64,000 bases of DNA from Sphingomonas sp. R647 (lineage in GTDB: Bacteria > Pseudomonadota > Alphaproteobacteria > Sphingomonadales > Sphingomonadaceae), in the NCBI RefSeq assembly GCF_020177055.1, contig NZ_JAIQXT010000005.1, positions 248,001 to 312,000 of the forward strand, written 5' to 3'. Under the pieces are notes generated by a model that saw nothing but the letters and a program-made list of their open reading frames with translations, was not told the origin of the DNA and did not search any database. This document shows, in pieces, positions 8,151-16,063 of this stretch (positions within the stretch are counted from its first letter, which is position 1; each line of letters begins with the position of its first letter). The translations under genes and the position numbers were made by a program.

Positions 8151-8716
8151 AGCCCGCGAGCCGCCCCAAGATGACCGAGACTGAAGTGATGGCGAAGGTC
8201 GCTGCGCTCGGCCTCACTGCGCGCGATCGGCTCTTCATCGTCGGTGTCCGCGGCTATTACCGCGACACGATGGGGAAGCCCGGCGCGAATGATCGCGGCA
8301 TCTATGACGATGCCCTGTTCATCGTCGCGCCCGGCGTTCATTTCAGCGCCTGGAACGGCAATACCGACCCTTCGCGCGGTCGCCTCGGTTCGGGCACCGG
8401 TGCCGGCAAGGGCATGGCGGTGCTGAAGCCGGGCCTGTGGCGTGCGCACCGCTTCGGCCTGCACAAGGGCCAGTACCGCGCCCTGGTGCAGACCGGCGGC
8501 AAGGTGACGGTCACGCGGGATGGCACGCCGCCCTATGATGACACCGGCTTTTTCGGGATCAACATCCACCGCGGCGGCAACTCAACGACGTCGTCGGAGG
8601 GATGCCAGACCGTGCCGCCCGATCAGTGGGATGCGTTCATCGCCCAGGTCGACGCGCTCGCGAAGCGGCTCGGCGTGTCGAGCGCGACGATCCCCTACGC
8701 ACTGGTGACGGCATGA
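8147..8716 (+). CDS. Putative endolysin with an L,D-transpeptidase-like Cys motif
   Basis: The product has 189 residues and occupies the endolysin slot between the holin candidate and Rz/Rz1. It has no signal peptide. Near residues 136-155 it has FFGINIHRGG followed by SSEGCQT, placing His141 and Cys153 in a pattern reminiscent of the YkuD catalytic HG...S-x-G-C arrangement. A conserved-looking RGYYRDTMGKPGANDRGIYD lies at 35-54. I infer a cysteine-based peptidoglycan hydrolase acting on cross-links. The family assignment is tentative, as the His-Cys spacing is shorter than in classical YkuD enzymes. Confidence 0.55.
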   Translation: MKPASRPKMTETEVMAKVAALGLTARDRLFIVGVRGYYRDTMGKPGANDRGIYDDALFIVAPGVHFSAWNGNTDPSRGRLGSGTGAGKGMAVLKPGLWRAHRFGLHKGQYRALVQTGGKVTVTRDGTPPYDDTGFFGINIHRGGNSTTSSEGCQTVPPDQWDAFIAQVDALAKRLGVSSATIPYALVTA

Positions 8717-9291
8717 TTGGCGCGGCGAAAGCGGTGTGGGCGTTTCTCGGTTGGCGCGGAACCGGTGCGCTCATAGCGCTCGCGGCCGTCACAATCCTGA
8801 ACTTTCAGCTCGCCGGTGCCCGACTCGAAACGGCGCGCGCGCGGGTCGAGCTCGCCGACGAACGCACCGCGCACCGCATCACGGTCGCCAACGTCCGCTT
8901 GGCGGCCGCGCAGGCCAAGATCGCGGACGCCGAGAATGCGAAGCGCGTCATCGCCGAACAGTCCCGCATCAACCAGGAGGTCTCTCGTGACTATCAAACG
9001 CGCCTTGCTGGCGTCCGCGCTCGTGCCGATGCTTTGCGCCTTCAGCTGCAGCGAGCGGCCCCAACCGATCCCAGCAGCGCCGCAGACCCGCGAATGCCCG
9101 CCGCCGGCACAGCCGCCGGCGGACCTGATGGTGCCGCCGCGCAAGACCGACTTCCTCTCGCCATCGGGCTGATGGATCTCGAGGACCGCCTGATCGCGAC
9201 CGAGCAGGCGATGCAGCTCGAGGCGCTGCAGGCATGGGTGCGGGCGCAGGCCGCGATCGAGAACAACGGCCCTGCGCCGCCGGCGCGCTGA
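8713..9291 (+). CDS. Inner-membrane spanin (Rz-like)
   Basis: The product has 192 residues from ATG 8713, overlapping the endolysin stop. One N-terminal transmembrane segment (about residues 16-33, GTGALIALAAVTILNFQLAG) is followed by a long Ala/Arg/Glu coiled-coil region (residues 35-115), the classic i-spanin layout. It would span the periplasm and pair with the Rz1 lipoprotein to fuse inner and outer membranes at lysis. The 3' portion (about residues 115-192), past the helical part, is low-complexity and overlaps the nested Rz1 frame. Confidence 0.82.
   Translation: MIGAAKAVWAFLGWRGTGALIALAAVTILNFQLAGARLETARARVELADERTAHRITVANVRLAAAQAKIADAENAKRVIAEQSRINQEVSRDYQTRLAGVRARADALRLQLQRAAPTDPSSAADPRMPAAGTAAGGPDGAAAQDRLPLAIGLMDLEDRLIATEQAMQLEALQAWVRAQAAIENNGPAPPAR
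8987..9172 (+). CDS. Outer-membrane spanin (Rz1-like lipoprotein) nested inside Rz
   Basis: The gene lies entirely inside Rz in another frame. GTG 8987 is preceded by a perfect AGGAGG (8975-8980) at 6-nt spacing. The 61-residue product has a basic N-terminus, a hydrophobic segment and a lipobox-like CAFSC with the acyl Cys at residue 21. A short proline-rich mature chain follows (CPPPAQPPADLMVPP). Size, nesting, lipobox and prolines are the hallmarks of Rz1 o-spanins. The lipobox is not canonical (Phe at -2). Confidence 0.82.
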   Translation: MTIKRALLASALVPMLCAFSCSERPQPIPAAPQTRECPPPAQPPADLMVPPRKTDFLSPSG

Positions 9292-9794
9292 TGCTCAAGC
9301 CCGACTCGATCCGTGCCGCCCTCACCGCCGCGCTGCCCGACTATGCGCGCGACCCTGATCGGCTTGTGGTCTTCGCTGAAAAGGGGCGCATCGCCACCCG
9401 CCCGACCGCGCCCGGCTCTCCGGTCGATCGAGGCTTCGAGTATCGTTACGATCTTCGGATCATACTGCTCGACTTCACCGGCCATCTGGACGCGGTCATT
9501 CTGCCCCTGCTCGACTGGCTCGCGACGCATCAACCCGATCAGCTTCAGACGCGCGCGAACGCCAACGAGGCCATCGCATTCGACGCCGAGTTCCTCGGCG
9601 GCACCTCTGCCGACCTCGAACTGACGCTGCGCCTGACCGAGGCGGTCGGTGTGGTTCGCAAGCCCGACGGCGGTATCGACTTCGTCCACCACGCGGAGCC
9701 GGGGCCGATCGACCCGGGCTATGACGGCAATCCGGTGCTGCTCGAGCTCATGGACCCCGCTGGCGTCATCCTGCCGTACCCGCCCGCGCAATGA
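9291..9794 (+). CDS. R: Tail completion protein (P2 gpR family)
   Basis: The product has 167 residues (P2 gpR is 155). It starts MLKPDSIRAAL, the typical KPxxLR start of the family, and contains YRYDLRIILLDFTGHLDAVILPLLDWLATHQPD, matching the gpR core. It acts at the tail terminus that joins the head. It overlaps Rz by one base (TGATG) and gpS by 4 bp. Confidence 0.92.
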   Translation: MLKPDSIRAALTAALPDYARDPDRLVVFAEKGRIATRPTAPGSPVDRGFEYRYDLRIILLDFTGHLDAVILPLLDWLATHQPDQLQTRANANEAIAFDAEFLGGTSADLELTLRLTEAVGVVRKPDGGIDFVHHAEPGPIDPGYDGNPVLLELMDPAGVILPYPPAQ

Positions 9795-10273
9795 GCGACG
9801 CCGGCGACTTCGCCGCGCTCGAGGCGGAGCTCGGCGCGATCATGGCTGCGGTTTCGCCTGATCGCCGCGCTGGTCTGGCCGTGCGCATGGGGCGAGCGCT
9901 GCGCCAGGCTCAGGCCCGCCGCATTGCCGAACAGAAGAACCCCGATGGGTCCCCGTTTGCTCCGCGCAAGCCCCGTGAGGGTGGTCGCGCCCGCCGTGGC
10001 GCGATTCGGCGCCGAGCCCAGGGCGGCCCGATGTTCCGCAAGCTGCGTCTCGTCCAATGGCTGCGCAATGAGGCCGGAACCGACGAAGTGGCCGTCGGCT
10101 TCGCTGGTGCGGCCGGCAGAATCGCCCGCATCCACCAGCTCGGCCTGCGTGACCGAGTCTCCGGCGAGCCGGGTGCTCCCGAGGTCACCTATGCGGCCCG
10201 CGTTCTCCTCGGCTTTCGCCAAGCGGATATCGACATGCTGCTTGGCATGGCGGCGGCGGAGATCGCTAGGTAG
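9791..10273 (+). CDS. S: Tail completion / virion morphogenesis protein (P2 gpS family)
   Basis: This 160-residue protein belongs to the virion morphogenesis family (P2 gpS is 150). Recognisable parts are the N-terminal helix with LAVRMGRALRQAQARRIAEQ, the basic NPDGSPFAPRKPR segment, RKLRLVQWLR, and the C-terminal ARVLLGFRQADIDMLLGMA. It functions with gpR in tail maturation. It is the last gene of the O-to-S rightward operon. Confidence 0.93.
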   Translation: MSDAGDFAALEAELGAIMAAVSPDRRAGLAVRMGRALRQAQARRIAEQKNPDGSPFAPRKPREGGRARRGAIRRRAQGGPMFRKLRLVQWLRNEAGTDEVAVGFAGAAGRIARIHQLGLRDRVSGEPGAPEVTYAARVLLGFRQADIDMLLGMAAAEIAR

Positions 10274-10326
10274 TAAGACGCCAGCGGGTTTGTACCAAAG
10301 GCTCCGGCTCCCACGCTCCCGAGAAC

Positions 10327-10350
10327 GCTGGCCCACGACGGTGGGCCAGC
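10327..10350 (+). terminator. Perfect 10-bp hairpin between S and J
   Basis: GCTGGCCCAC (10327-10336) pairs with GTGGGCCAGC (10341-10350) around GACG. It ends the head/lysis operon 53 bp after gpS and before the next activator site. No T-run follows, so termination may be partial or need a factor. Just after it, a lone CACAACA half-site occurs at 10353. Confidence 0.5.
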
Positions 10351-10397
10351 ATCACAACAAAGCGGGTTGGTGACGGCGGGAAAGAACGCACCCCTGC

Positions 10398-10422
10398 TGT
10401 TGTGTCTCCGCCCGGCACAACA
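10398..10422. promoter_or_regulatory. 25-bp palindrome, copy C, upstream of J
   Basis: The arms are TGTTGTG (10398-10404) and CACAACA (10416-10422) with the spacer TCTCCGCCCGG, identical to copy B. The pairing extends to 10 bp per arm (TGC...GCA added). The centre is 56 nt from the GTG start of J. This corresponds to the late promoter PV of P2. Confidence 0.65.
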
Positions 10423-10465
10423 GCACCCCGTGGCAAGGGCTATGCGCGGGCGGCGACATGGCCCC

Positions 10466-11464
10466 GTGTCCGACCCCGCCAACTCCTCGACCGCGATCGA
10501 CCTGTCGCGTCTCCCGCCACCGAGCTTTGTCGCGGTGCCTTCGTTCGAATCGATTCGCGCGGAGCTGATCGAGTACGTCACGCGCCCCGAAAACCTTCCT
10601 GAGTTCGACGCGACCGTCGAGGCCGATCCTGCCGTTATGCTGCTCGAGACGATCGCCTGGCGCGAGCTGGTGATCCGCCAGGCATTCAATGAGCGCGCCT
10701 TGCAGACGATGCTCGCCTACGCCACAGGCGCGGATCTCGAGCAGCTGGGGGCACTGGTCAATGTCCCTCGTCTGATACTCCAGGAAGCGGACGGACCAAC
10801 CCCGGCGATATACGAAAGCGACGCGGATCTGCGCCGCCGCATCCAGCTCGCGCCCGAGAGCTTCAGCGTCGCTGGTCCCGCGACCGCCTATCGCTTCCAC
10901 GCCCTGTCGGCCGATGCGACGATCGCTGACGCGCTCGCCACGTCACCGACCCCCGACGACATCCTGTCGATCGTGCTCAGCGTCCTCGCAGCGCATGACG
11001 CAGCGCCCGAACTCGTAACGGCAATGACGACTACGCTAGGCGCCGCCGACTGGCCCGGGGACGTCCTTGTCAGCATTCTCTCCCGCCTGGGCGACGGCAC
11101 CGCTTCCGCCGACCAAATCGAAGCGGTCGAGGCGATCGTCAATGATCGCGAGGTGCGGCCCCTGACCGACAATGTCCGGGTGGCGTCGGTCACGCTGCTG
11201 ACCTTCAACGTCCTTGCCGTGTTGACCTTGTTCCATGGTCCGGATGCGGTGGTCGTGCTCGCGGCGGCCGAGGCACGGCTGGCCGCTTATCTCGCCGATG
11301 CACGCAAGATCGGGCGACCCGTCACCCGCTCGGGGATCATCGCCGCCCTCCACGTCGAAGGCGTGCTCAACGTTGCCCTGGTCGAGCCCGCTACCGACAT
11401 TTTGCCTGACGGGACCCAGATCGCCCATTGCACCGGCACCGATGTGACGTTGGCCGATGACTGA
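10466..11464 (+). CDS. J: Baseplate assembly protein J
   Basis: The product has 332 residues (P2 gpJ is 302). It starts at GTG 10466 (MSDPANSSTAIDLSRLPPP), matching the gpJ opening IDLSxLPxPxxxE. The family stretch VPSFESIRAELIEYV, then ADPAVMLLETIAWRELVIRQ and NERALQTMLAYATGADLEQLGAL, are typical of the gpJ/gp6 wedge. It would connect the baseplate hub to the tail fibres. No Shine-Dalgarno sequence is evident, and the start is 56 nt from the palindrome centre, as for the terminase gene. It overlaps I by 8 bp. Confidence 0.94.
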   Translation: MSDPANSSTAIDLSRLPPPSFVAVPSFESIRAELIEYVTRPENLPEFDATVEADPAVMLLETIAWRELVIRQAFNERALQTMLAYATGADLEQLGALVNVPRLILQEADGPTPAIYESDADLRRRIQLAPESFSVAGPATAYRFHALSADATIADALATSPTPDDILSIVLSVLAAHDAAPELVTAMTTTLGAADWPGDVLVSILSRLGDGTASADQIEAVEAIVNDREVRPLTDNVRVASVTLLTFNVLAVLTLFHGPDAVVVLAAAEARLAAYLADARKIGRPVTRSGIIAALHVEGVLNVALVEPATDILPDGTQIAHCTGTDVTLADD

Positions 11465-12107
11465 TCTTCTGCCACCGGCCAGCACTCCGCTCGAGCGAAC
11501 CTTCGCCAATGCCGGCGCGCGGATCGGCGACATTCCCGTCGACGTGGCTACGCTCGTCAACCCCGCCACCTGTGCCATCAACGCGCTTCCCTGGTTGGGA
11601 TGGATGCTTTCGGTCGATCGCTGGCAAGCCGATTGGGGTGACGATCAGAAGCGCGAAGCCGTCGCCGGGGCAATCGCAGCGCAGCGCATCAAGGGCACGC
11701 GCCTCGCGGTCGAGGAAGCGCTGCAGGCGCTCGACGACCTGCTGCAGCTGGTCGAGTGGTTCGAGGTTTCGCCCAACCTTCCCCGGCACACTTTCGAGGT
11801 GCGTCTGCCCCTGATCGATGCCGATGGCGTCGCTGGCGGCAAGCGCGCGTCAGCCGAGTTCGCGCGCCAAATCCTCATCGACGTGACCCGCGCCAAGCCG
11901 GTCCGCGCTCATTTCGCGCTGGTCCAGCAACTCGAGCTGATCGGCCTCCCTGCGCCGATCTCGGCGGGGCAGCCGGTCGCCTATGCCCGCCTCGACATGG
12001 CCGCGACCGACGCGAGCGAAACGCCATGGGCCGACCTTATCCAGACCGAGGACGGCGAACCGCTCGAGGATGACAGCGGCGAATTCATCGACGGGAGTGC
12101 CGTATGA
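11457..12107 (+). CDS. I: Tail protein I (P2 gpI family)
   Basis: The product has 216 residues (P2 gpI is 176). It contains the family start LLPPASTPLERTFANAGARI and the CAINALPWLGWMLSVDRWQ segment, followed by KREAVAGAIAAQRIKGT, hallmarks of gpI. It is a baseplate wedge component that links J to the fibre H. The last 50 residues (after QPVAYARLDM) are extra relative to P2. It overlaps H by 4 bp (ATGA). Confidence 0.93.
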   Translation: MTDLLPPASTPLERTFANAGARIGDIPVDVATLVNPATCAINALPWLGWMLSVDRWQADWGDDQKREAVAGAIAAQRIKGTRLAVEEALQALDDLLQLVEWFEVSPNLPRHTFEVRLPLIDADGVAGGKRASAEFARQILIDVTRAKPVRAHFALVQQLELIGLPAPISAGQPVAYARLDMAATDASETPWADLIQTEDGEPLEDDSGEFIDGSAV

Positions 12108-13585
12108 CGACACCGCTTCAACTCGTAATTACCGATGCCGGTCGCGCCGCCCTGGTCGATGCGGAGGGCGGCGGGTCGGCGGCTGTTGTGATCGCCGAGG
12201 CCGGCCTAACCGCGTCGGTGTTCGTGGCCGCGCCGACGCTCACCGCGCTGCCCGGTGAGTTCAAGCGGATCGACGCGATCGCGGGCACCGCTGCGGATCC
12301 CGATACGGTGCACCTGATCGTGCGCGATTCGAGCGACGATGAATATGTCGCGCGCGGGCTGGGCTTCTATCTTGCGGACGGGACGCTGTTCGCCGTCTTC
12401 AGCCAGGGCGACCCCTTCCTCGGCAAATATCCCGCCTCGCACTTCCTCACCGCGTTCGACCTCAAGTTCCTCGACGGTGAGGCCGATCTGATCGCGTTCG
12501 GGGACACCAACTTCCTCAACCCGCCCGCAACCGAGAGCGAGAAGGGCGTCGCCTATCTCGCCACGATTGCCGAGGCGCTGGCCGGAGCCGTCGCGGACAA
12601 GATCATCACGCCCGCGACGATGGCGGCGGTGCTTGCCAGCTATGTCGCGGCGGACCAGCTCGGTGTTGCAAACGGTGTCGCCACGCTCGGCCCTGATGGC
12701 AAACTGCTCGTGTCGCAGCGCCCGCCGATCGATCTGATCGACGTGTTCCCTGCGGCAAGCGAAGCCGCGATGCTCGCGCTCGCCGCCACAGTCGGGGACT
12801 TCGCTGTCCGAACCGACAACGGGCTAGTCTACGTCCTTCAGGCCGCGCCAGCGACCGTCCTCGCCAACTGGCTCGAGATCTCGACCCCGGCACCGGTGTC
12901 GAGCGTCAACGGCAAAGTCGGCACTGTGGTGCTCACCGCCGCCGATGTCGGCGCGGTGCCGACAACGCGCACGGTCTCCGGCGGGGGGCTGGTCACCGGC
13001 GGCGGGAGCCTCGCAGGGAACATCACGCTCACCGTGCCGAAGGCGTCACCGGTCGATGTTGCCACGGGCACCGACGATGCGAAGGCCGTCACCCCCTTAG
13101 CCATGGCGGCCGCGCTTGGCGGCAAGGTGCCGTCTGCGCGCAGCGTTACCGGCGGCGGGCTGGTGACCGGGGGAGGCGACTTCACGGCCGACCGCACCCT
13201 GACCGTGCTGCCATCTTCTACCGCAGAGATCCTGGCAGGCTTGGCCGGGGACAAGGCCGTGACGCCTGCCGCTCTGGGCGGGTTGGCAAAGAGCCTCACT
13301 CCAAACGGCTATGCGACCTTGCCGAACGGCATGATCATCCAGTGGATCGCGTACCGCGCGGTCATTCTCTACGAAATCGCGATTCCGATCAGCTGGCCGA
13401 TCGTGTTCCCGAACGCCGCGTTGGTCGGCTCGGCCACGGCCTGGCTGGAAGCGCCCAGCATCTACCGGAACCTTCAGCCGCAGATCGTCTCGGCCGACCG
13501 ATACGGCTGTCAGGTGATGCTGCAGCTCCACTTCGACCGCGACATCCGTGTCGACGGCTTCGACCTCATCATGATCGGACATTGA
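12104..13585 (+). CDS. H: Tail fibre protein (P2 gpH type)
   Basis: This is a 493-residue fibre. The N-terminal ~170 residues are the gpH attachment domain (LVITDAGRAALVDAE start, then ARGLGFYLADGTLFAVFSQ), which docks on the baseplate. The shaft has two copies of a glycine-rich repeat (SGGGLVTGGG near residue 290 and TGGGLVTGGG near 348), each followed by a DNA-invariant VTPLA/VTPAAL motif. The C-terminus starts with GYATLPNGMIIQWI, a gp53-like fibre tip fold. It should bind a host surface receptor, probably with the neighbouring fibre-assembly protein as chaperone. Confidence 0.9.
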   Translation: MTTPLQLVITDAGRAALVDAEGGGSAAVVIAEAGLTASVFVAAPTLTALPGEFKRIDAIAGTAADPDTVHLIVRDSSDDEYVARGLGFYLADGTLFAVFSQGDPFLGKYPASHFLTAFDLKFLDGEADLIAFGDTNFLNPPATESEKGVAYLATIAEALAGAVADKIITPATMAAVLASYVAADQLGVANGVATLGPDGKLLVSQRPPIDLIDVFPAASEAAMLALAATVGDFAVRTDNGLVYVLQAAPATVLANWLEISTPAPVSSVNGKVGTVVLTAADVGAVPTTRTVSGGGLVTGGGSLAGNITLTVPKASPVDVATGTDDAKAVTPLAMAAALGGKVPSARSVTGGGLVTGGGDFTADRTLTVLPSSTAEILAGLAGDKAVTPAALGGLAKSLTPNGYATLPNGMIIQWIAYRAVILYEIAIPISWPIVFPNAALVGSATAWLEAPSIYRNLQPQIVSADRYGCQVMLQLHFDRDIRVDGFDLIMIGH

Positions 13586-13595
13586 GGGAGGGCTT

Positions 13596-14063
13596 ATGTT
13601 CTATTCCCCAGCCACCGGCGGCTTCTACGATCCCGCCATCCATCCCGAGCTGCCCGCCGACGCGGTGCGGATGTCTCGCGCGCGCTATGCTGAGCTGATC
13701 GAGGCGCGCAGCGCCGGCAAGCAGATCGTCGCCGATGCCAAAGGGCGACCCGTCATCAAGGCGACGCGGCTTAGCCTGGAGCAGCTGCGCGATCGCGCGG
13801 TCAACTCGATCAAGGGCGAGGCTCGCCGCCGGATCCTCGATGTCGCCAGCCTCGAGCGCCAGGCCAACGACAGCGCCGATATCGCGATCGAGGCGTTCGC
13901 CGGGGCAGCGACCGATATCGGCGGCGCGCTCGATCGACGCGCCCGCATCAACGCGATCCGCACCGCCTCCAACGCGATCGAGGCGATCGTCGCTCGCATG
14001 CCGGCGTCGAACCTCGCCGCCTTCGATCCTTCCTCGCATCCCCTCTGGCCGGAAAACTCCTGA
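13596..14063 (+). CDS. Tail fibre assembly-like protein
   Basis: This 155-residue protein starts MFYSPATGGFYDPAIHPE and has LPADAVRMSRARYAELIEA then GKQIVADAKGRPVI. These correspond to the common N-terminal half of Tfa/gpG-type chaperones (xGFY...IPxDxVxISxxxY..L...GKxI.AD..G.PV). The C-terminal half is helical and unlike P2 gpG. It is placed directly after the fibre gene, with SD GAGGGAGG just before the ATG. It probably chaperones fibre trimerisation or is a short fibre component itself. Confidence 0.75.
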   Translation: MFYSPATGGFYDPAIHPELPADAVRMSRARYAELIEARSAGKQIVADAKGRPVIKATRLSLEQLRDRAVNSIKGEARRRILDVASLERQANDSADIAIEAFAGAATDIGGALDRRARINAIRTASNAIEAIVARMPASNLAAFDPSSHPLWPENS

Positions 14064-15283
14064 TGGCGAAGATCTCCGAACTGCCCGAACTTCCTGAACC
14101 TACCGGCGCTGAGACCGTCCTGGTGCTCGCTGACGGGGAGGCGAAGCGCGTCCCACTTGATCGCGTGGTCGAGGCAGCGACGGCGCCGCTTACTGCAGCG
14201 GTATCGCAAACCCCCTCGGCAGAACCTGATTTCGATCCGCATGCAATAGCGCGCTTTCTTGATCCATCCGGCGCTGTCGCGGCGAGGCTGCTGGCGTCGG
14301 GTATCTTCGAAACGCGCGGCTTCAGCGCGGTTGATGCAGATGGTGTGGCTGCAGTGCTTACCGCAATCAGCGGCGCGATCGCGATGGATAGGCTGAATGT
14401 CGCTGGGTTCGCTTTGGAGCAGGCCGACGATCCAGGCTACGCATTCGTCGTTACCGATGAAAATGGTGGCGTGCTGTTTGAAGTCTCCGAAGTGCCGAGT
14501 ATCCCCGGCGACGTCGAACTCGATGCACAAATGCGAATAGTAAATGCATCCAAGGTTCGCTTCACTTCGCGACGGCAGGCAGTCATTATGCTGGTTGTCG
14601 ATGACCTGAATCCAACTGATGCTGACGTCCTGGACATGCTGGACGAGCGAGGTCTCAAGGTTGGCTTTGCTTTAAACACGGCCAACGTGAGCTCCGACAC
14701 TATTGCCCTGTACAAGCGCGCCTATGCGCGCGGCCACTCGATCCTGTCGCATTCGACCGACGCGACGGCGATGAGCAGCGGGGCAACAGATATCGCGGTC
14801 ATCGAGTCGAAGATGGCGGACAGCAAGGCAGTGCTGGAGAGCTACGGCTTCAAGGTGTCGGGCTGGGTGACCCCCAGCAGCGAGCTGCACGCAAGCTATT
14901 TTGACCCGCTTCGGAAACACTATGGCTACGCGTTTACCTATACCAACGCGCTTGGTTGGGATCAGACCGTCGATCCGACCCGCCTTGCGCGCAAGGGCAT
15001 CGAGTCGCTGCTCAATGCCGACCCAGGTATCCATGGCGGGCACAATGTCGCCGCCGTAACCGGCGATATGGATGCGGTAGCAGCCGCGAAATATCTCCGC
15101 GGCTATTACATTCACGGTGTCCCATCCGCCTATTACACGAACCCTGACCTGACACCTCGCCCCTCCACGGCCGAGTTTGAGCAGATCCTCGATCACTTGG
15201 CCTGGCTTCAGCAGACCGGCGCGGCTCTTGTCCTCGCCCCGGATGAGGCGATGGCCGTCTATTACCACACCCTCAACTTCTAG
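14063..15283 (+). CDS. Tail protein with a NodB-type polysaccharide deacetylase domain
   Basis: The product has 406 residues. The first ~45 (MAKISELPELPEPTGAETV) form a small virion-anchor domain common at the N-terminus of alphaproteobacterial tail-tip proteins. From residue 172 on there is a NodB-like carbohydrate esterase fold. Motif 1 is VVDD (D180, D181) and motif 2 is GHSILSH with H225 and H230. A WVTPSS segment at 268-273 takes the place of motif 3. The usual third metal ligand (second His of HxxxH) is Ala234. It may deacetylate host capsule or O-antigen during adsorption. It overlaps the preceding gene by one base. Confidence 0.78.
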   Translation: MAKISELPELPEPTGAETVLVLADGEAKRVPLDRVVEAATAPLTAAVSQTPSAEPDFDPHAIARFLDPSGAVAARLLASGIFETRGFSAVDADGVAAVLTAISGAIAMDRLNVAGFALEQADDPGYAFVVTDENGGVLFEVSEVPSIPGDVELDAQMRIVNASKVRFTSRRQAVIMLVVDDLNPTDADVLDMLDERGLKVGFALNTANVSSDTIALYKRAYARGHSILSHSTDATAMSSGATDIAVIESKMADSKAVLESYGFKVSGWVTPSSELHASYFDPLRKHYGYAFTYTNALGWDQTVDPTRLARKGIESLLNADPGIHGGHNVAAVTGDMDAVAAAKYLRGYYIHGVPSAYYTNPDLTPRPSTAEFEQILDHLAWLQQTGAALVLAPDEAMAVYYHTLNF

Positions 15284-15292
15284 GAGCCGACC

Positions 15293-16003
15293 ATGACCCT
15301 CAACCTTAAGGCTGTCGGTGTCACCGCCACCAATCCGATCCGCTATATCAAGCGGGTGAACCCTCCCGTTCCGTTGGCTTCCTTCCTGTTCCTGTCGGAT
15401 TCGCTCGAGCATGCGGTCAGAAACGTGGTCACCGGCGGCGAGGATGCAACCGTGGTGGGCGCACCTTCGGTCGATGTCGCGGCGACCTTCACCGATGGGA
15501 ATTACATCGACACAGGCATTCAGGAGAGCGCTGACATGACCCTGATTGGCGTCGTCCAGCGGAATAACGCCCAAGTCATGTTTATGGGAAGTGATCTGAA
15601 CGGCGATGCAAATTTCATCCGCCTTTATACCAACGGCTCCTCACCCCGTAAGCCGGTCTTCAGTTCGAAATGGTCGGCGAGCGCGGGCGTTGCCGTATCT
15701 GCTGACGCGGGCTGGCCGGTTAGTCCGCTTGAATACGAGGTTGTGTTCGGAATTGTGAACACTTCGACTGGCAAGAACATACTCTACATCCCGCGTATCG
15801 GAGAGCTCATCGAGGCGGCATGCACCGGGTCGCGCACCCCGTCTGATCGCAGCATCATTCTCGGGCCCGGCCCCAGCCCTCAGTCGATATACTCAGGTGA
15901 CACCGTGCGCTTTAAAGCTGCTGGCGTGGCACAGTCGGCCCTGACGGTCGAACAGTGTGACACTCTCTATGAGTGGATCAGGAAGCGCGTTCCGGGGGTC
16001 TGA
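15293..16003 (+). CDS. Tail-associated protein, possible LamG-like domain
   Basis: The product has 236 residues, rich in beta-prone segments. Patterns such as ATFTDGNYIDTGIQESADMT, then FMGSDLNGDANFIRLYTN and KNILYIPRIGELIE, resemble concanavalin A/LamG-like jelly rolls found in phage tail proteins, but this is structural impression only. It starts 9 nt after the deacetylase gene with GGAG upstream and ends the J-to-fibre operon. A glycan-binding role next to the deacetylase would make sense. Confidence 0.6.
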   Translation: MTLNLKAVGVTATNPIRYIKRVNPPVPLASFLFLSDSLEHAVRNVVTGGEDATVVGAPSVDVAATFTDGNYIDTGIQESADMTLIGVVQRNNAQVMFMGSDLNGDANFIRLYTNGSSPRKPVFSSKWSASAGVAVSADAGWPVSPLEYEVVFGIVNTSTGKNILYIPRIGELIEAACTGSRTPSDRSIILGPGPSPQSIYSGDTVRFKAAGVAQSALTVEQCDTLYEWIRKRVPGV

Positions 16004-16063
16004 CATGATCCTCTGGTAGCAGGGTATGGCAGCTCGGTTCGGGGTTCGCTAGGAAGCAAGCCC

